DNA from: an uncultured Bacteroides sp.
GTDB lineage: Bacteria > Bacteroidota > Bacteroidia > Bacteroidales > Bacteroidaceae
Direction: 5' to 3'
Length of the DNA: 34,847 bases
NCBI GenBank assembly: GCA_947574505.1
Contig: CANPJW010000029.1
Span: 1-34,847, forward strand
A model generated the notes under the pieces. It had not been told where the DNA came from. It did not search any database and worked only from the letters and a program-made list of their open reading frames with translations. This document shows, piece after piece, positions 15,587 to 25,028 of this stretch. Both the position numbers and the translations under genes were made by a program. Each line of letters begins with the position of its first letter. The stretch's first letter is position 1.

Positions 15587-17446
15587 CTAATACATATATC
15601 CGCTCTTACCCGGATTACCTCCCATCTGCGACCAGGCATTGGCTGCATAGCCTGTCGCTGCTCCTTCAATAGCAAACAAAGTGGGTTTTCCTTCCAGCAT
15701 ACCAGTCACATAGATTGTGCCATCAGCCGATATGGTGGGCGATGATTTCAGTTCGGTTCCAAGTTGGAGTGAAGCGATAGCTCTTCCTGTAACCGGTTCG
15801 AGTTTCACCAAAGAACCTTTTTCTGCATCATTATAGTAGATATATCCTTCATTATCTATAGCAGGAACGCCATAAGCAGTGCCCGCTACTTCCGTAGCCC
15901 ACAAAACGGAACCTGTAGAAGATATGGCAGTAATATATTTGTCAGTAGCTACATACACAACCTCATTTCCATCAACCACCAAGCCATAACCGGTTTGTTT
16001 ATTTTCCCCTTTCACGGCAGTATACCATTCAGGTGTTGACACTTTACCCTCGGTAGTCTTCTTGGTATCATAGCAATAGACTAATGCTTTCGTCTCATTG
16101 GTAGATATGCGGGCTCCTAAATTAAGGCAAAGGATATATGCTTTTCCATCTGCACCAATAGCGATCTGGCTGCCATTAGGCTGGTCATTTGGAGCATAAT
16201 TCTGCTCATTGGTCGACTTGCTCCAACTATTGCCTTTCGGGAAGAAGATGTGTGTACCATACGACCGTCCGCTACTTTGCCCCGTGTTAACAAGTATCTT
16301 GCCATCTTTCAATCCTACACAACCGCCATAACTTCCGGAAGACGTTTTTTCCGAATATTTAAGTACCCCGGATACTTTATCATAAATACGGAAATGTTTT
16401 CCATCTGTACTTGGAGCCGAATTCGTCAGGATCATCACATACTGGTCTGTGACAACCGGAGCACCGAAAGGACGCATACTCGATTTTGCGCCAATCGCTG
16501 TAAACCACAACTGCGTACCACCGTCTGCACCGCCTTTTACAGCATAGAGACTGGCAGACTTGGATGCATCTGCTCCCGCCTTGGTAGTATTGTCTCCGAC
16601 AGCTACATACACCGTTCCGTCGGAATCCACCGTAGGAGTCGGGTGTTGATAGTCAGAACCTCGATTCGGTTCATTGTTCTGCCCACAGTCGAATCCCCAA
16701 GTCCGTTCACCGAGTTTTGTGAAGCAAACCAGGTTATAATTGCTGGAAGAAACATATACATACTGACCATCTGCGCTTGTTGCCGGAGAAGTGCCGTACA
16801 CCACTCCCTGTTCATCGTAGGAATGAGACCATAACACGCCAAGACTACCGGCTCCCTTGGCTATATCCATTGTGACAGTCTTCGTGTCTTTCCTTTTTTT
16901 ATTGTCCGTCACAGTCAGTGATACGTTTATTTTTCCATGCGAACCGAAAGTGATTTTCGGGTTTTCCTCTGTAGAGAGGATAGCACCGAATGTCCATTCT
17001 CTTTTGACAATCTCAGACCCTTCCGCTGCTTTCGATTGATCCGTAAAAACAACTTCTTCGCCCGCTACAATTCGTTCGGGCAGCCAGCTGAAGTCTGCCG
17101 TAGGACGGACACCGTCATCTATTATTTTAATTGTCTTTTCAAAAACTGATTTCATTGCACCGCGATCCGAAGTGACAGTCAGACGAAAAAGATAGTCTCC
17201 ACCCTCTTCCACGCTAAATGGTTCGGGAGCAGTCAGTTCGTAGGAAACTTTACCCATAAATTCCCATTTGCAGACTGCAATCTGGGCATTCTCCGCCGTC
17301 GACGTGTTTGTCAGGGTAATCAAGTCACCAATCTCATAGGATTCCTTATCTGTAGTGAATCCAGCTTGTACCCATGTCTCTTCATCAGGTGTACACCCAA
17401 CCAACAGACCGATAACAGCTACCAATACATATATGATTCTTTTCAT
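15587..17446 (-). CDS. PKD-domain and PQQ-type beta-propeller lipoprotein, probable glycan-binding protein
   Basis: A 619-residue lipoprotein (signal ending GLLVGC, Cys18, followed by TPDEE, acidic as in surface-exported Bacteroides lipoproteins). Two PKD-like Ig domains occupy about 22-110 and 112-197 (the second starts RPTADFSWLPERIVAGEEVV and contains KREWTFG). About 205-619 is a beta-propeller with repeated blades of the PQQ type (SPATSADGQYVYVSSSNYNL, PTPTVDSDGTVYVAVGDN, SPTISADGTIYVTG). No catalytic residues are recognised. Placed downstream of susCD, it most likely binds glycan or glycoprotein at the surface. The parallel with the IPT/NHL protein of PUL1 (Ig modules plus propeller) is striking. 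Confidence 0.8.
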   Translation of the reverse strand: MKRIIYVLVAVIGLLVGCTPDEETWVQAGFTTDKESYEIGDLITLTNTSTAENAQIAVCKWEFMGKVSYELTAPEPFSVEEGGDYLFRLTVTSDRGAMKSVFEKTIKIIDDGVRPTADFSWLPERIVAGEEVVFTDQSKAAEGSEIVKREWTFGAILSTEENPKITFGSHGKINVSLTVTDNKKRKDTKTVTMDIAKGAGSLGVLWSHSYDEQGVVYGTSPATSADGQYVYVSSSNYNLVCFTKLGERTWGFDCGQNNEPNRGSDYQHPTPTVDSDGTVYVAVGDNTTKAGADASKSASLYAVKGGADGGTQLWFTAIGAKSSMRPFGAPVVTDQYVMILTNSAPSTDGKHFRIYDKVSGVLKYSEKTSSGSYGGCVGLKDGKILVNTGQSSGRSYGTHIFFPKGNSWSKSTNEQNYAPNDQPNGSQIAIGADGKAYILCLNLGARISTNETKALVYCYDTKKTTEGKVSTPEWYTAVKGENKQTGYGLVVDGNEVVYVATDKYITAISSTGSVLWATEVAGTAYGVPAIDNEGYIYYNDAEKGSLVKLEPVTGRAIASLQLGTELKSSPTISADGTIYVTGMLEGKPTLFAIEGAATGYAANAWSQMGGNPGKSGYMY

Positions 17447-17477
17447 TGCGTTTCTGTAATTTTAGATGATCGTTTCA

Positions 17478-18395
17478 TTACTTCACGTATTCCAATTTAC
17501 CGATGATGGGATAATGATCAGAGATATAAGTGATATTCTGATAAACTTTATCTATTGTCTCGAACTTCAAAGCTTTAAAGCCTGTACAAAAGATGTGATC
17601 TACAATATAAGGATTGGCGGTACCAAAGCCTGTATAAGAGTATTTCGAGTCTGTGATCGGAGCCGATAAGCGGACATTTGTCATGAATGTTTTAACTCCG
17701 TCAAAGATATCACTGTCAATCTGCTTGTTAAAGTCGGCAGTCAGCAACATCGGCAATCCTTCCGGATTGAGTTCGGACATTTTATTCACAATCACTTCCA
17801 TCGACTTGCCTGGAGCGATGGTAGAGCCTACATCGATGTGAGTATTGACGAAGAAGAATTTCTTACCGGAAGCAATGTGCTTGAAAATAGCCCATGTCGC
17901 TATACGGGGAACGGTACTGTCCCATCCTAGAGAACCCGGTACATCTGGAGTTTCAGAAAGCCAGAAACAATCCCACTTGATTAGTTCAACAGCCTTTTTC
18001 CGATAAAAGATAGGGACAAACTCATCATTGTTGGCATTGTTGGCACGGCGTCCCTTACCGACATATCCATAATCTTTCCAGTTCTCTTCCAGCCACTTCA
18101 GTTGTGGCGGCCGCGCTTCCTGCATACCGATCACCGTCGGTTTATGTTCTCCGATCATCGGTATAAAAGCTGCCGTACGGGCTTCCCATGACTTTTCTCC
18201 CGTATCTTTGGTATTATAATACCGGATATTGAACGACATGACTTTAATTTGGTTATCATTCAGTGACGGGTCTTCCTCTTTTAATGTTTCCGGGTCTTTA
18301 TAAAATTCCGAATAATCAGGAGTAGTATTACTGCATCCGCCTAACGCTACAACATAGATAGCAATTACAGGCAATATCTGGTTAAATTTCATCAT
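17478..18395 (-). CDS. Endonuclease/exonuclease/phosphatase-fold lipoprotein
   Basis: 305 residues from the start at 18395 (MMKFNQILPVIAIYVVALGGC, lipobox Cys21); a slightly longer frame overlaps susD. All active-site motifs of the DNase I/inositol-phosphatase-like fold are present: Asn56 (MSFNIRYYN), Glu93 (IGMQEARP), GKGRR (114-118), His186 and Asp188 (VNTHIDVG), Asp221 and Asn223 (LLTADFN), VDHIF (266-269 region), and Asp293-His294 (YISDHYPI). It should be an active metal-dependent phosphoester or phosphodiester hydrolase at the outer membrane. In PULs, members of this family are often found without known substrate; nucleic acid, phosphosugar or phosphodiester-linked glycan are possible. 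Confidence 0.88.
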   Translation of the reverse strand: MMKFNQILPVIAIYVVALGGCSNTTPDYSEFYKDPETLKEEDPSLNDNQIKVMSFNIRYYNTKDTGEKSWEARTAAFIPMIGEHKPTVIGMQEARPPQLKWLEENWKDYGYVGKGRRANNANNDEFVPIFYRKKAVELIKWDCFWLSETPDVPGSLGWDSTVPRIATWAIFKHIASGKKFFFVNTHIDVGSTIAPGKSMEVIVNKMSELNPEGLPMLLTADFNKQIDSDIFDGVKTFMTNVRLSAPITDSKYSYTGFGTANPYIVDHIFCTGFKALKFETIDKVYQNITYISDHYPIIGKLEYVK

Positions 18396-18412
18396 ACTAA
18401 ATCTTTTATATT

Positions 18413-20209
18413 TTAATTCCAATTGGCGTTCTGTGATAGTTTATATCCGGCACTCTCATAATCGCGAATCACTTGTGCCGGAACAGGATAAAGATATTGA
18501 CGGTCGTCATCGTACCAGATGCGGTTTCCCGTACCGGGGTTATATCTCAAATCGTATCCGCCTGCGGCATTTACTGTGGCATAAAGTCCTGTTTCATTCT
18601 TTACGTTCACTGTTTTACAGTTTTTATTGGATGATTGCGTACCGTTATCAGTAAAGTAGCAATCAGGAGTTCCGTCACCATTCAAGTCAATATCCACATT
18701 CAATGCGCTGATGTGCATGCCTATCCAAGGTAGTTCCTCTATCAGTTCACCACATTTCCAACGACGCAAATCATTGAACCTCGTTCCTTCAGCTACCAAT
18801 TCAATGGCACGTTCCCGACGGATTTCCAGTAAAACCGGGTTAATGATATTCGGATAAAATGTCTGCTGCAAATACAAATCAACAGTTGTAGGAAGTTTTT
18901 CCGTTCCACCTGTGATTCCGGCACGTCGACGCAGGGTGCCGATAGTAGCGTTCCATTCAGCATCAGTAAGCCCACCCAGTTCAGCTTGTGCTTCGGCATA
19001 GTTGAGCAACACCTCAGCATAACGCAACAATGGGATACTGTTGTTGTTCTTTTCATTGTTATCGTATTTTGTATCGTCAAGAGAATACTTAATCACATGA
19101 TAACCAGTCAGGCAAACTGTCATATCGGCTACTACGGCTTTTCCGTCACGTTTGAAATCCAGTCCGCGGATGGTCTGTGCCAAACGCAGATCACGACTCT
19201 TCATTTCTTCTACAAAATTTTTGGTTTCATAGCCTGTTTCGGCAGTGAACGGGGTACCGTCCAATTTCAAGTAAGTATTGACAAACGGACGAACCAGACT
19301 CCAGCCTTTGCCGTACGAAAGCGAGTTATACCAGTAATTTTGAGTTCCGTAGATACCCGATGCACTATTGGCACATACCGCCAGAATTACTTCGGAGGTG
19401 ATGGGCGCTTCCAGATAGAACAAATCACGGTAGGCTCCTTTGGTGCCTGTTGCCGTATTCAGCGAAAGTCCGCTGTTGTCCATTACCAGCTTGGCTGCAC
19501 TGGCAGCATGGCGGTAAAGTTCTTCCGGAGTGATTTCCAAACCTGTCAGTTTGTGATAACGGCGATAGGCGGCTTCGAACAGGCACACACGTGATTTAAG
19601 CGCTGCTGCAGCCCATTTGGTGAGTGTGGAGCTATTAACAGAAGAAGTTGCCTGAATATGTTCATAAGCAAAATCGAGATCTTCGATCATATTCTTGATG
19701 ATGACGTCCCGGCTATCACGCTCTTTATACATGACATCGTATTGGTAAGACTGGATTTCACTGCCAAACCAGGGAACTTCGCCATATTGAGTCAACTTGT
19801 CATAATAAAACCAGGCGCGGAACCAACGGGCGATACCCAAGTAATTATCGCGGGTAGCTGCATCCACCGTACACTCCTTTGAGTAGCACCCGTCGATAAA
19901 ATAGTTGATGTTCCGTAGGGTTCCCCATGACCAGCTGGTAGCTGTTTCCGAATTGTACGCGTTTTGCTGAATAAACACATTCGTCTGCCGGACAGCGGCA
20001 ATATCGCACATCTCATCCTGCTGATAGCCCGTAGAAAGTGTAGGCAATGCCCGATAAAAGGAATAGGCATAAAGGCGCAATCCGGACTCGCTGCCGAAAA
20101 CCATAGATTTGTCAGCTTCTACCTGCATCGTCTCCGTCAAATCGCAACTTCCTAGCAACACCGTTGCACACAGAAGCAGGATATTACGTATAGTACTTAA
20201 TCTTTTCAT
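18413..20209 (-). CDS. SusD-like outer-membrane lipoprotein (PUL2)
   Basis: 598 residues. The lipoprotein signal peptide ends VLLGSC (Cys22). SusD/RagB features include GIARWFRAWFYYDKLTQYGE (the N-terminal TPR helix), IPLLRYAEVLLNYAEAQAEL, and RRERAIELVAEGTRFNDLRR, with a C-terminal LYPVPAQVIRDYESAGYKLS. It binds substrate at the surface together with the SusC encoded 17 nt upstream. The next gene begins 17 nt after its stop. It clearly differs from the PUL1 SusD in sequence, so the two systems should have different ligands. Confidence 0.95.
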   Translation of the reverse strand: MKRLSTIRNILLLCATVLLGSCDLTETMQVEADKSMVFGSESGLRLYAYSFYRALPTLSTGYQQDEMCDIAAVRQTNVFIQQNAYNSETATSWSWGTLRNINYFIDGCYSKECTVDAATRDNYLGIARWFRAWFYYDKLTQYGEVPWFGSEIQSYQYDVMYKERDSRDVIIKNMIEDLDFAYEHIQATSSVNSSTLTKWAAAALKSRVCLFEAAYRRYHKLTGLEITPEELYRHAASAAKLVMDNSGLSLNTATGTKGAYRDLFYLEAPITSEVILAVCANSASGIYGTQNYWYNSLSYGKGWSLVRPFVNTYLKLDGTPFTAETGYETKNFVEEMKSRDLRLAQTIRGLDFKRDGKAVVADMTVCLTGYHVIKYSLDDTKYDNNEKNNNSIPLLRYAEVLLNYAEAQAELGGLTDAEWNATIGTLRRRAGITGGTEKLPTTVDLYLQQTFYPNIINPVLLEIRRERAIELVAEGTRFNDLRRWKCGELIEELPWIGMHISALNVDIDLNGDGTPDCYFTDNGTQSSNKNCKTVNVKNETGLYATVNAAGGYDLRYNPGTGNRIWYDDDRQYLYPVPAQVIRDYESAGYKLSQNANWN

Positions 20210-20226
20210 ATCTTCTTTGTTTCTAT

Positions 20227-23200
20227 TTAGTAAGTAATAGAGATTCCTAAACTTAGATTCCGCATCGTCGGATAGTTGAAACCGTCTCCTTTATTACCGG
20301 AAGTCAGGTCATTATCCGAACCTTTTGTTATCACTGCCACATCGTAATCTTTCGTGTGACGGTAGAGTGGAGACCACGACCATAAGTTCTCGCCCGAGAA
20401 ATAGACAGATACTTTAGAAAACCCGGCTTTTGCTATCCATTTCTTTGGCAAATTGTAGCCAAACTGCAGATTTTTGAGCCGGAAGTAAGATACATCCTGC
20501 AAGTAGCGTGTATTGGCCGTGCCTTTATATAAAGGATTGTAATAACCCGAATAACGCGGCAGATAAGCATCAGGGCGGTCTTTGGTCCAATAGTTATTCA
20601 AGTGCCACACCGGGACTTGGTTATAAGGACGGTTATACTGTCCCCAGAAAGAACTCTCACCACTGGGATACCAGTCTTGTTTTCCTACACCGTCGAACAT
20701 GGCTGACAGAAAGAAGTTATTCCAGTCGGCACTAAATGAGAGGGTATAGATGTAGCGCGGTTCGGAATTTCCTATGATTTTCCGGTCGCCCGGTGAGTCT
20801 ACTGTGTTAGCTCCGTTATCAATACTACCTGTATTGTTCAAGTCTTCGAAGCGCATATCACCGGGATAAGTAATGTAATTGATAGATGTCTGCATCAGGT
20901 TGTTTTTGTAGCCTTTTCCGTCAAAAGCCGCATCGATTTCATCTTGCGACTGGAACAGTCCGTTACAAACAAATCCCCAAATCTCACCGATACGCTGACC
21001 TATATAATAATCATCCAAGTCACGTTTCGGGTTATTATATTTGTCTATCACTGAATGATAATCGGCAAGTGTTGCTTTGATGCCGAAGCTAAACGGCTTG
21101 CCTGCCAAACGGAACGAGTCGTTATATCCCAAAGAAATCTCGTAACCATAGGTACTCATATCAGCATAGTTCCCTTTGGGCGATGATGTACCGAATGTAT
21201 CGGGAAGTGTCGGTCCCACCGTATACATATTAACAGTCTTACGTACGTAATAATCGGCGGACAACGTAATTTTGTTGTTCCAGAATCCCAAATCGATACC
21301 GCCATCAATGGTTCGTGAGGTTTCCCAGCCAATATTATCAGGAATTTGGGCAGGATTGAGCGTGTAGCGTAACTGTGCCTTACCGTCGAGATAACGGCCT
21401 TCGCTCGATGAGCCGGTAGTAGAATAAGTCTTTAATGAGAACTTTTCCAGATAAGAATATGGCTTCACATTACTATTACCCAGTGCGCCATAAGAGACAC
21501 GCAACTTTCCATTGGAGATAATAGTCGGATTTACTTTCCAGAACTTCTCTTCCGAGAAACGCCATGCTGCCGAAGCTGAAGGAAAAAATCCCCATTGTGA
21601 ATTGTTAGGAAACTTCGAAGAACCGTCATAACGCCCGTTCACCTCAAATAGATAACGGTTATCATAAGAGTAATTCAACCGGAAGAATGCCCCAGCATAT
21701 CGCCAACGATTACCGTCACTCTTAATGGACATATTATCTCCCATAGCAAAGTTGATATTTTCCACATCAGGCATCAACAAACCATTCCGCTCTGAAGAGA
21801 TTGCCTTGTAGTCCTGTTGTTCGTAGTTATATCCCGCCAAAGCTTTCAGATAATGTTTTCCGGCAAATGTATTTTCATATTCGGCATATACATTGGTGGA
21901 TATATAGGTGGTCTGTTGCACTTTCTCCAACATCTTATCATCCGTTTCCGGTACTCCGAGATATTTAATCACCCCTTCGTAATCGCTATATGGAACAACG
22001 GTCGTTTTCTTGTCTTCTATAAAATCTTTCGTACGGAAAGAGAAGTCTCCGGTGAAACGTAATTTGTTGTCCAACATGATTATATTCAAGGTCGTCGTAT
22101 TTTTCAGCGTCTTCGTTGTACGCTTTATCCAGTTGTTACCTGTTACCAGTCCACCGACGGAACGTGCTCCGGAGTGTGTCAAGGTGCCGTCCGGATTGAA
22201 GATTGGTTCGGACGGATGCCCTTCCATATTGATGGCTTTCCAAACCAGACCTTCATTCTGTTCTACATACCCCAATGGTTGCGTATATTTATCATGAGTA
22301 TAGTCTATGTTATTAGAAATTTTCAGCCAGTCGAACACCTGTGCACTGATTTTGGTACGCATATTCATAGTGCGGTAGGTATCCGAGTTATAATTGAACA
22401 GACCGTCATAATCATATAAACGCGCGGAAGTGTAATAACTGATTTTTCCGTTCGAACCGCTAATGGATACATTATGCGACTGTGCAAACGTATGATCTTT
22501 GTAAAGCGCATCATAGTAATCTTCATTCCCGTAGTAAGTGTACTTTCCATCAGCTCCAACAGCTGCCTGCAATGTGTTTCCAGCCAACTTTCGCTGCCGG
22601 AAAGTCTCCAGCCATTCTTTTGAGAAAGGTTGTGATTTATTAATGCTGGTAGGCTCTATCCCGCGGTAATTGTATTCCGCCTCGCGAAACAGATAAGCCC
22701 AGACATAACCGTCATCAACGACATCCGGCACAGCATACGGAGTTTCATAGGAGAAGTTCCCTGTATAATTGACCGTAAATTTATCTTTTTGTTTTGACGG
22801 ATCTTTTGTTGTAATCAGGACAACCCCATACGGAGCACGTGAACCGTAGATGGCTGCTGAAGCCGCATCTTTCAATACGGACACGCTTTCTATATCATTC
22901 GGATTCAACATGGCAGGATCACCTTCTACACCGTCTATCAATACCAGCGCACTACCGCCCGCTCCGATAGACGTTACACCACGGATATTATACGAAGCCG
23001 ATTGATTGGGCTTACCGTCGACTAACGAAATATTCAGATTGGGTACAGCGCCTTGCAACATCTGTGTGACATTAGCCACCGGACGATTTTCAAATACATC
23101 CGATGATACATTTTCTACCGCCCCTGTCAAGTTTATCTTTTTTTGGGTACTGAATCCGACCACCACTACTTCGTCCAACGTCTGTGTATCATCTTTCAAC

Positions 23201-23739
23201 ACTACTGTCAGATAGTTCTTATTTTTCACGCTCACTTCTTGCGTCAGAAACCCCAAATAGGATATTTGTACAACCCCCTCTTCACTAACTGTCAACTGAA
23301 ACTTACCGTCCATATCGGAGATTGTACCCGCCATGCCATTCTTCTCTTTTATATTGGCTCCGATGACAGGATCGCCCGCCATATCCTTCACTATCCCGCT
23401 AATAGTGTATTTCCTGGAGGATTGTTGTACAGACTGACCGCTTTTCTTTTTGATGATAATATCTTTCCCTTGGATAGTGTAGCTAACATTTTGTCCTGCC
23501 AGGACCTGTTCTACCACCTTTTCAATAGGTAAATCTTTGGCTAGCACCGTCACAATCTTTTTGGTATTCAGATCGCTTGCCGCAAATGTAAATGAATATC
23601 CATTCTGCTTCTGTATGGTTTCAATGGCCTGTTTTACTGTCACGTTCTTCAACTGCATACTGATATGCTGCGCAAATGAACTCAGATGAAGACATAGCAT
23701 GAGCAGGACCATGAAAAAAACTTTTTTCTTAGTTTTCAT
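20227..23739 (-). CDS. SusC-like TonB-dependent transporter with STN domain (PUL2)
   Basis: 1170 residues. The signal peptide (MKTKKKVFFMVLLMLCLHLS, cleavage near SFAQ) is followed by an STN domain at about 27-98 (ISMQLKNVTVKQAIETIQKQ), a carboxypeptidase-D-like domain at about 110-185 (YTISGIVKDMAGDPVIGANI), a plug with DEVVVVGFSTQKKINLTGAV and SVLKDAASAAIYGSRAPYGV, and a beta-barrel that ends LSLGISITY. The STN domain implies signalling through the FecR protein encoded immediately upstream on the same strand. Imports oligosaccharides with its SusD; substrate unknown. Confidence 0.96.
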   Translation of the reverse strand: MKTKKKVFFMVLLMLCLHLSSFAQHISMQLKNVTVKQAIETIQKQNGYSFTFAASDLNTKKIVTVLAKDLPIEKVVEQVLAGQNVSYTIQGKDIIIKKKSGQSVQQSSRKYTISGIVKDMAGDPVIGANIKEKNGMAGTISDMDGKFQLTVSEEGVVQISYLGFLTQEVSVKNKNYLTVVLKDDTQTLDEVVVVGFSTQKKINLTGAVENVSSDVFENRPVANVTQMLQGAVPNLNISLVDGKPNQSASYNIRGVTSIGAGGSALVLIDGVEGDPAMLNPNDIESVSVLKDAASAAIYGSRAPYGVVLITTKDPSKQKDKFTVNYTGNFSYETPYAVPDVVDDGYVWAYLFREAEYNYRGIEPTSINKSQPFSKEWLETFRQRKLAGNTLQAAVGADGKYTYYGNEDYYDALYKDHTFAQSHNVSISGSNGKISYYTSARLYDYDGLFNYNSDTYRTMNMRTKISAQVFDWLKISNNIDYTHDKYTQPLGYVEQNEGLVWKAINMEGHPSEPIFNPDGTLTHSGARSVGGLVTGNNWIKRTTKTLKNTTTLNIIMLDNKLRFTGDFSFRTKDFIEDKKTTVVPYSDYEGVIKYLGVPETDDKMLEKVQQTTYISTNVYAEYENTFAGKHYLKALAGYNYEQQDYKAISSERNGLLMPDVENINFAMGDNMSIKSDGNRWRYAGAFFRLNYSYDNRYLFEVNGRYDGSSKFPNNSQWGFFPSASAAWRFSEEKFWKVNPTIISNGKLRVSYGALGNSNVKPYSYLEKFSLKTYSTTGSSSEGRYLDGKAQLRYTLNPAQIPDNIGWETSRTIDGGIDLGFWNNKITLSADYYVRKTVNMYTVGPTLPDTFGTSSPKGNYADMSTYGYEISLGYNDSFRLAGKPFSFGIKATLADYHSVIDKYNNPKRDLDDYYIGQRIGEIWGFVCNGLFQSQDEIDAAFDGKGYKNNLMQTSINYITYPGDMRFEDLNNTGSIDNGANTVDSPGDRKIIGNSEPRYIYTLSFSADWNNFFLSAMFDGVGKQDWYPSGESSFWGQYNRPYNQVPVWHLNNYWTKDRPDAYLPRYSGYYNPLYKGTANTRYLQDVSYFRLKNLQFGYNLPKKWIAKAGFSKVSVYFSGENLWSWSPLYRHTKDYDVAVITKGSDNDLTSGNKGDGFNYPTMRNLSLGISITY

Positions 23740-23791
23740 AAGTCAATGAATAAATAATTGATAAATAGGATGAGAAGTTTAGGATTTTATT

Positions 23792-23800
23792 TATATTTGC
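23792..23800 (+). promoter_or_regulatory. Promoter -7 box on plus strand, antisense to susC of PUL2
   Basis: TATATTTGC fits the Bacteroides -7 consensus TAnnTTTGY exactly. It points away from susC, opposite to the operon, with no plus-strand gene downstream. A TTG at the -33 position is not evident, so it is a half-site match. Confidence 0.4.
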
Positions 23801-23806
23801 CTAAGC

Positions 23807-23887
23807 TTTCATCAATAAAGTCACTGTGGCTTTTAAGACAGAAAGTCAAAAGGGGTCAGGGGTTGGAAAGGAACCTGACCTTTTTTT
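23807..23887 (+). ncRNA. Candidate cis-antisense sRNA of PUL2 (DonS-like)
   Basis: From the -7 box above, transcription would start near 23807 and stop at the terminator at 23854-23887, giving about 80 nt complementary to the susC leader. Size, position and orientation match the candidate in PUL1, and DonS-type RNAs reported for sigma/anti-sigma PULs in Bacteroides. Start point and expression are inferred; the terminator is seen. Confidence 0.45.
23854..23887 (+). terminator. Rho-independent terminator on plus strand, in susC leader of PUL2
   Basis: GGTCAGG (23854-23860) pairs with CCTGACC (23874-23880) and is followed directly by seven T residues on the plus strand; flanking As extend it. 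On the minus strand it would be followed only by CC and TTTT, so it could weakly end the FecR transcript too, but the better T-run points against susC. Confidence 0.7.
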
Positions 23888-23971
23888 ATTTCTATCAGGG
23901 AGAGTAAAATCATGTTTTTTCAAAGTTGCTTTTCATATTCTTTTAAGTTTTAAAAGGTTTAACATTCTGTT

Positions 23972-24994
23972 TCATTCAGGAAGTGTGATCACAATATTTT
24001 TTCCTTCAATGGTATAAGTCATTTTATCGGTAGATGATAGTACATCCATAATTTCCCGGATACTCTGTTCCTTTCTGCGGAAGTTACCATAGAAACGGAC
24101 GGAGTTTAGCGCAGCGTCTGCAATAGTGATTTTTATATTATAGCTTCTTTCCAGTTCCTTCACAATATCGGGGAGCAACGCTTCGTCGAAATAGAGACGG
24201 TCGTTTGTCCATTCGGCACTGTAAGCAGCTTTTGTACTTGAAATCAATAAATTTCCGGTCTTTTTATCTAATAGGGCTTGCTGGTCCGGGTGAAGTATCG
24301 TTTCCTTTTGTTGGGTGCTGAGAGCTACTTTACCTTCGAGCAAACAAACTTTCGCTTCCAGAGCGTCCTGATAATTTCTGAAATTGAATTTGGTTCCTAA
24401 TACCTTTACGTCCAGTTCATCAGTATGTACTTTAAAAGGAATATGTTTATTCTTAGTTACTTCAAAATAAGCTTCTCCGGTAAGATTCAGTGCCCGTTCG
24501 TTGATGCCGAAGTCTTGTGCATAACTCATCTTAGAACCCGCATTCAGCCAGACCAGCGTTCCGTCCGGAAGGTATAGTTTGGTTTTTGAACCGTATGGAG
24601 CTTCAATTGTAATCTGTGCCAACTGATTCCGGAGTACTCTCTTTCCACTCTGAAAGGCAATCGTTCCGCAAATAAAGACAACGATAATCATCGCGGCAGC
24701 ATACATCCACGGGCGAAGTTGGAAAAACTTGTGTTTATTGATATTTTGGCGGGTAGTAGCTTCGGTTTGTTTCAAGAATAGTTGATAGGCTCTTTCTTTG
24801 TTAAAGACTATATTGTCTGCTTCATCCGAAGCGGCTATCCATACTTCCTGCATATCGGAAAAATATTTTCTGTTTTCTTCCGAAGCATTCAGCCATTCCT
24901 GTAATGATTGCATTTCTTCCGGTGTCAGGCTATTTGTCAGATATCCGGTAATCCAATCGTTGACAGTGTCTGTATGTAGTGATTGTTCATTCAT
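23972..24994 (-). CDS. FecR-family anti-sigma factor (PUL2)
   Basis: 340 residues. The N-terminal cytoplasmic part has the family pattern TNSLTPEEMQSLQEWLNASE. One membrane segment lies near 94-114 (MYAAAMIIVVFICGTIAFQS). The periplasmic FecR domain follows (PYGSKTKLYLPDGTLVWLNA, LNLTGEAYFEVTKNKHIPF), and a C-terminal DUF4974 region comes from about 262 (RLYFDEALLPDIVKELERSY). It is encoded 34 nt after the sigma gene and 232 nt before susC on the same strand. It should relay substrate binding by the PUL2 SusC to the sigma factor. Confidence 0.93.
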   Translation of the reverse strand: MNEQSLHTDTVNDWITGYLTNSLTPEEMQSLQEWLNASEENRKYFSDMQEVWIAASDEADNIVFNKERAYQLFLKQTEATTRQNINKHKFFQLRPWMYAAAMIIVVFICGTIAFQSGKRVLRNQLAQITIEAPYGSKTKLYLPDGTLVWLNAGSKMSYAQDFGINERALNLTGEAYFEVTKNKHIPFKVHTDELDVKVLGTKFNFRNYQDALEAKVCLLEGKVALSTQQKETILHPDQQALLDKKTGNLLISSTKAAYSAEWTNDRLYFDEALLPDIVKELERSYNIKITIADAALNSVRFYGNFRRKEQSIREIMDVLSSTDKMTYTIEGKNIVITLPE

Positions 24995-25028
24995 AAATAA
25001 TGATTGCCTTTATATATATTACAGTTTT

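Noticed and set aside
23854..23887. Hairpin as terminator of the FecR gene only
   Set aside because: On the minus strand only four Ts follow, two bases after the stem, while the plus strand has seven directly after it; the equivalent hairpin in PUL1 cannot serve its FecR gene at all. A dual role remains possible.
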